Assembly (NCBI GenBank): GCA_030762935.1 | Contig: CM060887.1 | Location: 12,516,501-12,580,500, forward strand | From: Hymenopus coronatus | Lineage: Eukaryota > Arthropoda > Insecta > Mantodea > Hymenopodidae | Length of the DNA: 64,000 nt | Reading direction: 5' to 3' | Shown: one piece after another, positions 55,010 to 64,000 of the stretch | Numbering within the stretch: position 1 is the first letter of the stretch | Layout of the letters: each line of letters begins with the position of its first letter | Translations under genes and position numbers: made by a program | Notes under the pieces: model-generated | The model's input: only the letters and a program-made list of their open reading frames with translations | Databases searched by the model: none | Told to the model about the DNA's origin: nothing

Positions 55010-56263
55010 CGTTCTTCAATAACCGCATTTGGTTTATATATTTATATTTGTTCAATACTTTCCTCTTTGATAGAAAACATATCTTTGAAGCTTCTTCCCA
55101 TGTTTACAGATTGTCTTATGCAGACATTTCCTTTAAAAATATACAAATTTACTTTCTAAAGAGATACATTAAGATTTAAGTAAAATGCTTGCGATTGTCT
55201 TTCCATATCAATTACTTTTATTAGTGTTATACCAAGGAAGAAAACATTTTTGGACGGATGGGAGCATTTTGGAGGAGCCGTTCCATTAAATCCGCACTTG
55301 CCTCGCAGTTCTTTTCCTAACGCATGTGATTTGTTTGTTCCCTTTATCGGATAGATGTAGACGTAGTAACATGTGTTTTTCCCTCATCACGTGTTTTCGC
55401 CTTTGGACGAGGTATAATACATAGCAGCAGGCAACTGTTATTGTTATCAGTCAATTTCCTTAACAGATGAGCAACGGCCCTGACATTGCCTGCCAGAGCT
55501 CCATGATTAGCCTTATCTGTTTGTGTTTTTTCCTTCTGCCATATACATACGCGACAAGGGCAAACGTTTAGCAGTGGCGGATAAAACTAGTGAAGCAAAC
55601 AACAAGGCGAGATTATCTTGCCTGCTTCTTGGAATATATACTCGGTTTACAGATTCAGCCAGTAGATATTTCTTTATTTCTTTCTCTTTTTTTTCTGGAC
55701 TATAACTGATTTCATCCATAAATATGTCCTTTTAAACGATGTTGAAGCTCAAAAAAATTGTACACTAAATTCTTCTCTAATTTAATAGCTTGAAATGTGA
55801 CTAAAATCCTTATTCTGGCAATATTCAATTTGGTAACTTCATAACTATACATATCAGAAAGCACTAAGGGGAGATGAGTACTCAAGTCCCAATGCAGCTG
55901 TAGCAGTATAGGTTTACAGTATTGTGATATTATTTAAGCCCCTGAATAGCAAATTTGCCCTTAGAACTGTTTCTAAAATATAAGAGTATAAGACGCAAAA
56001 CTATAACTTTAATTCCAGTAAAAGAGAAAAATAATAGAATATGAATTATTATGAGTATTTGAATATTTAATAGAATTTTGTGGCAAGTGTAGTAATAAAC
56101 ATTGATTATCTATTAGATTAGTAGGACATTTTATAGCTTTTTAATAGCTAACGCAACATTTAAATGGTTTCCATGTCTCCGTTTTAAATAGGATTTTCTT
56201 TGCTTTGTGTTCCTTTTCTCTGAAAACAGTCGGCCAATCATGGTGAAACGTTGTAGCAACATG

Positions 56264-56311
<48 letters not shown>

Positions 56312-56999
56312 TGTTGAAAGATTTAATTAAGCTATTGAATTGATGAGTACTTTGTCTTAATTTTCAAAGTTGTATCCTCGATAATTTCTGTCCCCCCCCC
56401 CAAAACGAACATGAAGTTATCGAAGAAGAAGAAGAAGAAGAAGAAAAAACAACATAAAGCCTCAAGATAAAAGTAGCTGTTTATGAAAGATGCTTATCAG
56501 GAGTACTTGCACAAAATTGATATTGTGATGCAGCAGACACTAGTATACAAAACTTTGAAATTTGGAGAGCCTACTGTAATAGCTTTAGACATATTTAAGT
56601 TTTACTGAAATGATAAACTTCGACCTATTTCAGACACGTATTTCCTCTTAAGATGTCATGGTAATTTATATGGTATATTGTTACATTCATAGTTTATTAA
56701 ATAACTGATATGTACCACAATGCTGTTTATTAAGGGAGAAATATTTTTTTATCCTTGGTGAAGGATATTTTTTGTTTTTCTGTTGTTTTTTGGGGGTAAT
56801 GTATCAATAATTGATATTTTAAAGATTAACCAAACATTTTAATAAGGCAGATGTAGTTTCTCAAAAGCATAAAAGGGTTTTTATTTTCCCCAAATTCCAA
56901 TGAGCTGAGAATGGAGAAAATGGGTCGTTTGTATTATATGTTATCTGAGATAAAAAAAAGTCTGTTTAAAGTAAAGAAATATTCGCATAAATTTAAACA
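55010..56999. other. No recognised gene; microsatellites
   Basis: AT-rich. (AT)n at 56266-56308, a C-run at 56392-56400 and (GAA)n at 56421-56445. Short open frames lack domains. Confidence 0.55.
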
Positions 57000-57830
57000 T
57001 ACGAAGGTCGGCTGATAGTCCCGGGCCTCACACAGATATGGCGCCACCAGGCCAGTTAGGCGATAGCATCGCATAATTTAACTCTAGACTAGCATTTATC
57101 CATAGTTACAGGTCAATAGCTTGTTAAGTTTTCGAATGACAGCATTTTCAAAAAGACAACTTTAGAGTTTTCACGAAAATGGAGGATTTGGAAAAACGAG
57201 CAGTGATTAAATACTTCCATTTGAAAGGCTTAACGCCTAAAGAAATCAAGGAGGAAATGGACAGTGCATTGAAAGACTCTGCGCAATTTTGTCAGCTAAC
57301 AAGGTTATGGCGCGCGTTTTCTGGGATGCACAGAGAATTATTTTTATTGATTACTTGGAAAAGGGTAAAAGTATCACTGGTGACTACTACGCAAGCTTAC
57401 TGCAACGTTTGAGTGATGAGGTGAAAAGAAAAAAATCTCATTTGGAGAAAAAAAAATCTTGTTTCTTCACGACAATGCTCCGGCCCATCGTGCAGTCATT
57501 GCAATGGGAAAAATGTGCGAATTAAAGTTGGAATTGCTTGAACATCCATCCTATTCTCCAGATGTAGCACCCAGTGACTACCACCCGTCCCCAAACCTCA
57601 ACAAATCTCTTGGAGGAAGATTTCACAGCAACGAGATCATTGATACAGTAAACAGCTATTTTGAGGACCTTGATAAATCGCACTACAGAGATGGTTTAAT
57701 TAAATTAGAACACTGGTATGACAGATGTATTAGCCTTTCTGGAGATTATATTGAGAAATAAAGTAAAAACAATTTTTTTAAATGCTATTTTCATTGAGAA
57801 GCCCGGGACTTATCAGCCGACTCTCGTGTA
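57000..57830 (+). mobile_element. mariner copy 1, internally deleted (~830 bp)
   Basis: Left end TA-CGAAGGTCGGCTGATAGT and CCCGGGCC; right end, reverse complemented, CGAGAGTCGGCTGATAAGT and CCCGGGCT, next to TA. The left end continues CACACAGATATGGCG. This resembles the Himar1/irritans-group end (GGTTGGCTGATAAGTCCC...), from memory. A full mariner is about 1.3 kb, so about 0.45 kb is lost from the coding part. Confidence 0.88.
57179..57762 (+). pseudogene. mariner transposase, deleted and frameshifted
   Basis: N-terminus MEDLEKRAVIKYFHLKGLTP begins the first helix-turn-helix. At about residue 36 it jumps to SANKVMARVFWDAQRIIF (next frame), losing the rest of the DNA-binding domain and the first catalytic Asp (the VDETW region). 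It then reads FIDYLEKGKSITGDYYASLL and, in a third frame, HDNAPAH (second Asp) and YSPDVAPSDY (third Asp, 34 residues between). It ends SGDYIEK. Two frame changes plus the deletion make it inactive. Confidence 0.88.
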
Positions 57831-57837
57831 TGTATGT

Positions 57838-57892
57838 GTGTGTGTGTATGTATGTATATATATATATATATACATACATACATATATATGGC
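57838..57892. repeat. Mixed GT/TA/ATAC simple repeat
   Basis: Alternating purine-pyrimidine run directly after the mariner right end. Confidence 0.85.
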
Positions 57893-58361
57893 TTATAAAA
57901 TGTAAGCTGCTATATTCAGCTTGGGTACCAATTTGTAGAGCGAAACATATCTATTATAAAAGGTGAACTAAAATTTAATTCTACTGTAGAGGGTATAGGA
58001 GTTATAACTTTTCTTTGGAACAGTGCAGAGTACAGAGTCCAAAATTCTGATGACTCATTTTTAAAAATATATTTAAAATTCAAGTGAGGTAACTAAAGGG
58101 GAAAATAAATTACAAATTACTAAACTACACCAACTGTCTAAGAATAACTTTTTTGGAAGTGGGGGATGAAGTTTTATCATTAATAGACTTAATGGAATTT
58201 AGTGATTTGAACGTGGAGTGGTTGGTTAGCAGAAACCCAACAAAATGTCAACAAATAATGTACCAGACTTTTAAGTGAATATACCCACTTAGATAAATAT
58301 CATATGCAGCGAAGGCTGGTGCATAAAACGATATCGCTCGATAAAATATATTCTTATTACT

Positions 58362-58808
58362 TTTCTACTGCGTATCTATGGTAAGTAGAGGAAGTATTGC
58401 GTTCCACACAAATGTTGTATGCTCATATTTCACAGGTAATACACGTTTTGAGTTCACATGAATAAATAAGTAAATATATTGTTATAACAAAGGTCAGCGT
58501 GCGCATGTGTCTGAACAACATAATGTGTACCTAATTCAGAAACGAGTTGAATAAATAACAAAATATGGTATTGAAGCTCAGTATGTTCCAAGTAAAACCC
58601 ACCTCCTGATAGCATGTTTGATATTTTATTTTCACAAAATCTCTGTAACGAGTTTGATTAAAAAATATTTAAGATATTTTCTTACCAAATAAAATATTTA
58701 TTTAAATGTTCTGGGTCTGTAGAGTCGCTTTTATTCGGAAGACATTTTGTAAAGCTTTATATGTCGTGTAAATCATAACAGATAAACTTACTTTAAATAA
58801 TCCTTATG
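58362..58808 (+). repeat. R repeat copy 27, 5' half
   Basis: acttttctactgcgtatcta, gaagtattgcgttccacac, cagaaacgagttgaataaat, taacgagtttgattaaaaaa, aaatgttctgggtctgtaga. It ends next to copy 28 in opposite orientation. Confidence 0.75.
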
Positions 58809-59582
58809 ATTTACATTCACATGACATTTTCTACCTCGGTTACAATAAAATATACTTACAAAGACTTATTCTTCTATGTACCTCGCAATAATCAATATGA
58901 ATGAAGCAGACATGGTTTTATTAGATATTTCCATGTACTAGGGGAATAAGGAAATACAACAACCTAGCGCATTTTCACGTCTTTTAAGAGGCAGTCGGTA
59001 CCTGATGTTATTGAAATTCCGTTCTCTTTGCTGCTTGACCGATGGAAAAATGTGAATAACTACTTCCTATTTGAGAAAAGTATAACTTTAGGAAAAGTGA
59101 AAGCAATAACAAGGAGTATGGTTAAGTACACAAAATGTATACAGGACATAAATTGCATGCTTTAACGTGTTTTGTGTACTAAGATTTTGCTTATTTGCTG
59201 TAGTTCACCTGTCATTCACAATGACAGCTATTCTCAGAAAATTCAACATATACATTTTATTTATCATGACATTATCTTAAATATTTGTATTTTAATCGAA
59301 ATAGTTGGACCATTTTGTGGAATATAGAATTGTTAGGGGTAAGAAGATTTTCTTGCGTGTGGCGTCCTTGAACTTAAATATCAAGTTTAGTATTTAAACA
59401 ACTTTTCGTTTTTGAGTTTAGCTGCTTACATACATGTACACATATGTTTTTTTTTTTTATCTAAATATGTTTTTTATGTTGTATCCAGGGTTCTCTAAAC
59501 ATATGTCTCCAGTGAAATTTCGGTAACCAATTTTTGGTTGGAATTCAATAAGTCCCTTACTATACGTAGCATAGGAAGCAAT
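58809..59582 (-). repeat. R repeat copy 28
   Basis: Reverse copy from ttacattcacatgacatttt and ctacctcggttac through agacatggttttattaga, ggagtatggttaag, tttcgtttttgagtttagct to cttactatacgtagcatagg. Both terminal regions present. Confidence 0.85.
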
Positions 59583-59924
59583 AAACGATAGGGCATATAA
59601 AAAGCCATGTGTTTTTATTATAGAGCAAGCAAACATTGTGATGTACAGTCGTTAAGAAAACAAATATCTATCGTTTTTGTAGGTTTTCAGTGCTTTCAAT
59701 TTCTCTTTTATTTTTCGATATTTTTATTCCATTAACTGAGTTTATTCTCTTGAAGTTCTTGTTTACATTAGCTCTGTATACAGTGTTTTTTCTAGGTTTG
59801 AAGCCTTTACATTTTAAGTGTTAATATTAAAAAGGCATTAACGGATTTAAGGTTTGTTAGGCATATGGGTGAATAATAAGAGCAAGTAAACTAGGGTTAA
59901 ATTTTAGACAAATTACCGAGCGTC

Positions 59925-60415
59925 GCGGTAACGTGAGCTAGTCGAATTCGGGAGGTATCGGTGCGATCTATGGCCATCTTCCATCACCGGCGGGTTTTTT
60001 CGGGGGTTTCCCAGGTCGCAAGACAATGCTGGTGTGGTTTCTTTGATCCTCCGAATTTTCTGTCCCTCCACATCGTTCCATTATCATTTTATTCATCCTT
60101 CGCCCCGTTGATCTCTTTCAGGTTTTGGAAGTGGCAGGAAAAACGATATTCTCTGGAATTCTCACCGTCCTTTGCCCTTCGGCTGGTTGTCGGAGTTAAA
60201 TGACTACCTTTTGGGGGTATTGGACCCCATGTTCGGGGTCCCTGGGCTGCTTGTCCGGCTGTTGGGGAGTTTCAGTCTTTTAACTGTAGGGACCCTGTCA
60301 TTGCGGTACCGTTGCTCCTGGCTCCGGCGGCCTCGCCTCATCCCTCCTTCCCGGAGGTATGTTTGGGACCAGCCACCTCACCGGTACAGTGCCGAGTCCT
60401 ACCTACTTTTGTCAA
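59925..60415 (+). repeat. GC-rich SINE-like repeat
   Basis: accgagcgtcgcggtaacgt, gtcgaattcgggaggtatcg, gtgcgatctatggcc (weak B-box), then a GC-rich body with ccggcgggttttttcggg, ttgggggtattggacccca and gttcggggtccctgggctg. No domain in its frames. One copy in the window. Confidence 0.4.
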
Positions 60416-60470
60416 ATTAAAAGCAAACGTAAACAAAAGCTGTATTCCATGATTGTTCCCTCCTTTTTTG

Positions 60471-61065
60471 CTTTCTCTACGCTTACTGTGCACATAGGTA
60501 GATGAGGTAAAACATTCGATGTCAGACTTTACCGGAAATACATGATTTGGGCTCCCTGAATCCCCCAAAACATTTTTAGAAAAAGGTCCGTCACTCATAG
60601 ACGAAAAGTTATATAGTTAAACCTGGTATTTAAGTACAGTATTCTCAAGTATGCGACACAAAGATATTAAAGAAAGTCCCTTCCAATCCAACTAACCTTA
60701 ACTTGGAACACTTTCAAAAATTTTGATTTTCTCAAAAAAATGGCTCTACCGATTTGGATTAAAATACCATATGTCTAAGATAGTTTCGTGACAAACGAAA
60801 TGTATATTGAATTTTCTGTGAATAACCTCTTAAATCTCTTCATGGCTTTTGTATAATTGGTGAACCGTAAGAGATAGAGAAAGAAAAGTACTAAACAAAA
60901 CTTTAGATCTCATTAAAACACACAATTTGTCTCCTATACTTTTTTTTTTTTTTTTTGTAGAGTTAACAGTTTCCGAACTATACCAGGAAATCGTCTTTCG
61001 TTTCATCTCTCAATTGTTTTGCTCCTGGATATGCAAAGAGAACCGAATTTCAATGTGACTCAGTG
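60471..61065 (+). repeat. R repeat copy 29, 3' end lost
   Basis: gctttctctacgcttactgt, cattcgatgtcagactttac, ggtatttaagtacagtatt, gtatgcgacacaaagatatt, gaaccgtaagagatagag. The T-run before gtagagttaacag is expanded to about 18. Confidence 0.82.
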
Positions 61066-61297
61066 CATTCCTTATGTCTTATACTTAAAACATGTTGATA
61101 GTAAGACCTGTTCTGGAATTTTTATCTTTAGCATAATATAGGTAAAAGCACATTAAATCACGCTCGTAGTATAAAAAAAAGTGTGTATTTAATAACCTTG
61201 TCGCATACCAGATGGCAGTTCAAGTTTCAGCTATATCCATAATGTGATTTCGTTGCCATAGGTAATTGAATCAACAATCTTGTGCTTCTTTAGAAAG

Positions 61298-62332
61298 ATG
61301 GAAAAAAGAAAGTTTCGTGTGGTGAATAAATACTTCTGCTTAAAAGGCTTAAGACCGAAAGAGACAAAAGCCGAGTTGGATGGAGTTCATGGCACATCTG
61401 CTCCTGGTTTGCAGCAATTTACAATTGAATAAATGAATTTAAAAGTGGCCGTACATTCACAAATGATGAATATCGTTCCGGACGTCCAATTGAAGTGATT
61501 TCCTCCCAAATGATTAACAGGATGTGGTTTTGAGTGATCGATGAATCAAAGTTCGCGAAATAGTAGTGACCACAGGCATGTTATATGGCACAGTGTTCTC
61601 AATTTTGCACCAAAATTAAGTCTGACAAAAGATGGGTGCCGCGTTTGCTCTTAATGGAGGATAAACTCAACCGTGTGATCGATTCGGAGGCAGGTTTGGT
61701 ACTTTTTAGTCGCAATCCTAACGAGTTCCTGTGTCGATGTATAACTGTGGATGAAACATTGATACACTACTACTCTCCAGAGACAAAAGCACAGTAGAAA
61801 CAGTGGGGTTTTTGAAGCAAACCGGCTCTGCAGAAGGCAAATGTGGTAAAATCTGCATTTAAGGTGATGACCTCAGTTTGGGGGGGTGCACGCGTAATTA
61901 TCTACATTGATTACTTGCAGAAAGGAAGAATGATAAATGGAGAATATTATGCATCGTTATTGCACCGGTTGAAAGGAGAAAGAAAACTCCATCATTTGTC
62001 AAAGAAAAAGATTCTCTTCCATCAAGACAACGCAAGGGCGCACACCTGCGCAGTTTTGATGGCGAAAATTATAGAATTAAGGTTCGAATTACTACAACAT
62101 CCACCTTATTCACCATATTTGGCTCCCAGCGACATTTTTTTATTTCCAAACTTGAAAAAGTGGCTCGGCAGCAAATGATTCACGTCTAATGATGAGGTCA
62201 TCTGCAAAACAGATGCCTATTTTGAAGACCTTCTGAAATCCTACTGTTTGAAAGACTTAAAACAGTTGAAGAAGCGCTGGAAAAATGTATCGAGCTAAAA
62301 GGGGATTATGTTGAAAAAGAAATGTACCAAAA
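61298..62332 (+). pseudogene. mariner transposase copy 2, near full length, multiply broken
   Basis: ATG at 61298 opens MEKRKFRVVNKYFCLKGLRP and breaks after ...GTSAPGLQQFTIE. Pieces in other frames: INEFKSGRTFTNDEYRSGRP (second helix-turn-helix linker), RWVPRLLLMEDK, ITVDETLIHYYSPETK (first Asp; the usual Trp after DET is Leu), SAFKVMTSVWGGARVIIYID, HQDNARAH (second Asp), YSPYLAPSD (third Asp kept) and the end CIELKGDYVEK. About 345 codons in total, the usual mariner length. At least four frame changes or stops. Terminal inverted repeats not identified. Related to the irritans-like group, distinct from copy 3. Confidence 0.88.
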
Positions 62333-62689
62333 AGTACTAGGTTTCTATCTTTTGCTAAGCACTTATTTAACGTCTCTCGTATTTTGTAAGAATAGTTCAT
62401 AGTTAACGTATTGGTGCAAGGATATCCTTGGGTAAAGATCATGTCAGTCCTAAAAAGAGAAAGTTGTGGTGTGACAAAGTCGCACAAGTATTTGTGACAC
62501 TGTAACACACGTGCTTGAGATAACATTTAAAATGCCTCAAGTTATGTGCATCTTATCGCGACCATTAAAACGTTCAGAGCATGCAGAATGCAGATAAAGC
62601 ATTGCTCACGTAACACTTCCGCCTGTGTTTATTGTTATTAAATATTGTGGTGGCTTTTAAAATAGGCATTCCAATTATGTAGCATTTTT

Positions 62690-62781
62690 ACTTTTCTGAG
62701 TGGGCAAGAGAAAATATTGTACCCCACCCAAGAATTTTATGTCCAAATTTCACCGAAGATTCATGGCTTGAGGAACTTCTA
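62690..62781 (+). repeat. R repeat copy 30, 5' stub
   Basis: T-run, ACTTTTCTGAG, gaaaatattgtaccccaccc, then ttcatggcttgaggaactt. It stops where copy 31 starts in reverse orientation. Confidence 0.75.
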
Positions 62782-63584
62782 AATGTGTTCCATTCACATG
62801 ACTCTCAACTTCTCTGTAACAAAGTGTTGTTAGGAACCTTACTCTTCCATCTACTTAATACTAATCCAGATAAACATTTGCAGAAATGGTCCTATTGCTT
62901 ATTCCTTGTAAGTAAATAACTGGGCTAAAGGTATAGTCAAATGTTTTAAAAGCCGGTTGCAATGTGATAGAAATTCAATATATTTGTATGGCCAGGAGAT
63001 GATTAATTCCCGTATGAGTTTTAAGTATTTTAAAACTGAAATCAATAATAAGGAATATCTCGGAAGTGGTCAACTCCTCGAAAAACAGTGTATACCTATG
63101 ACATAATTATTGCGCTTTAACGAGATCTACAATTTTTGTAGAATAAGTTTTTGTTTATCTCTTACGATTTACCAGTTATGCAAAAATCATTCAGAATGAA
63201 GAAGTTTAAAGAGGTTATTCCCCGAAAATTCAAGATACATTTTATTTGCCATGTATCTTTAATATACAGTATTTTAATCAAAATCGTTAGAGCCATTTTT
63301 GAGAAAATCAAAATTTTCGAAATTGTTTCCATGTAAAGAATAGCTTGGGATGGCGGTATTTTCCGCAAAATTTCTGTCACATCCTTGTAAGATACTAAAC
63401 TTAAATCCTAAATTCGGTAATTAACCGACTTTTCGTTTTTGAGTTATCGACGGACAAACACGCGCATGCGCGCGCGAACTTTTTTCTAAAAAAGAAATAT
63501 ATTAGAACTAGGGGAGCCTAAAACATGTATTTCCGATGAAATCTCGGTATAGAATTTTTGTGTGGAATGCAATACCTTCTCTAT
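62782..63584 (-). repeat. R repeat copy 31, near full length
   Basis: Reverse copy beginning atgtgttccattcacatgac and ending ggaatgcaataccttctcta. Carries a CG/CA-rich internal site (cgcgcatgcgcgcg) with a palindromic core. Confidence 0.88.
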
Positions 63585-63843
63585 CTTTTCTCATGCGGGA
63601 ATTTGTCAACTCCTGGCCATGCAAAGAAACGGATTTTAACCACATGGCAACCAGCTTTTAAAAAATTTGATCATTGCTTCAGACTAATGTATTCCTTATT
63701 TCCCTTGTAATTATAATGAAGCAAGTAATGAAAACAAAGTCTGCTAATGTTTATCTCGGTTAACATGAAATAGAAGAATAAGCTTTTTAACAATAATTTG
63801 TTACAGAGATGTATAAAAAGTCATGTCATTAGAACACATCCGA
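63585..63843 (+). repeat. R repeat copy 32, 3' third
   Basis: cttttctcatgcgggaattt to gatgtataaaaagtcatgtc and cacatccga, then a T5 run and copy 33. Confidence 0.85.
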
Positions 63844-63848
63844 TTTTT

Positions 63849-64000
63849 ACTTTCTCTACAGATACTATGTGCATAGTTTATAGTGAAGATATTGTATTCC
63901 ACTCAAAAAGTCGATGCCGAGATCTCGCTGCAAATGCATATTTTGAGGCTCCTTGAATAAAAAAACATTTTAAGAAAAATGTGTTTGTGAGTGTGTGTGT
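63849..64000 (+). repeat. R repeat copy 33, runs off the window
   Basis: ACTTTCTCTACAG, atactatgtgcatagtttat, gaagatattgtattccactc; ends in the GT site. It follows copy 32 head-to-tail through TTTTT only. Confidence 0.88.

Noticed and set aside
61843..62178. Loss of the third catalytic Asp in mariner copy 2 (YSPY instead of YSPD)
   Set aside because: Spacing shows the catalytic Asp is the one in APSD, 34 residues after the second Asp, and it is retained.
1..64000. CRISPR array, bacterial operon, rRNA cluster or telomere repeats
   Set aside because: No spacer-repeat pattern (the 34-bp array has no spacers), no operon-like gene spacing, no rRNA motifs and no TTAGG-type array.

Overview
The window looks like non-coding, repeat-saturated chromosomal DNA of an invertebrate animal, most likely an arthropod. 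The case rests on an AT-rich background full of microsatellites, several tRNA-derived SINE families, mariner and hAT DNA transposons, non-LTR retrotransposon relics, and a transposon core promoter with the arthropod-type initiator TCAGTT. There is no operon structure, no rRNA, no CRISPR array and no convincing complete host gene. The species cannot be read from the sequence.

The dominant component is one non-coding repeat of about 0.85-0.9 kb, called the R repeat here. I count about 33 full or partial copies on both strands, roughly 17 kb or a quarter of the window. A full copy begins ACTTTCTCTAC, carries a near-perfect palindrome around CTATGTACATAG, has an internal GT-rich site that often expands to a microsatellite, and ends GTAGAGAAAGT plus a small hairpin and CATCAGA. 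Both sides are T-runs and I see no target duplication. Copies sit alone, nested, head-to-tail and head-to-head. These traits fit a non-autonomous rolling-circle element of the Helentron/HINE type better than an ordinary MITE, but this is inference.

Region by region: 1-11.5 kb holds R copies and SINEs. 11.5-20.5 kb holds full R copies, an element with 86-bp terminal inverted repeats (14193-14650) and more SINEs. 20.5-23.0 kb is a nearly complete hAT transposon (20533-23019) with an 8-bp target duplication, a BED-finger transposase broken by one stop codon, and an upstream region that reads like a heat-shock promoter. 23-34 kb holds more R copies, an RNase H relic, one weak candidate host first exon near 27107, and long stretches with nothing recognisable. 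34-40 kb holds a compound microsatellite, a reverse-transcriptase relic, a fold-back sequence and a SINE nested in an R copy. 40-44 kb holds R copies and a 34-bp minisatellite that lies inside one of them and was later hit by a SINE with a 13-bp target duplication. 44-50 kb holds SINEs and an unidentified coding relic that appears to be split by an antisense mariner. 50-64 kb holds R copies, a deleted mariner with Himar1-like ends (57.0-57.8 kb), a near full-length dead mariner (61.3-62.3 kb) and a tandem R-R joint at the right edge.

The sequences here mostly interact by insertion: SINEs and R copies in R copies, a SINE in a minisatellite, a mariner in an older coding relic. This gives a relative age order, with R repeats generally older than the SINEs nested in them and the hAT element young.
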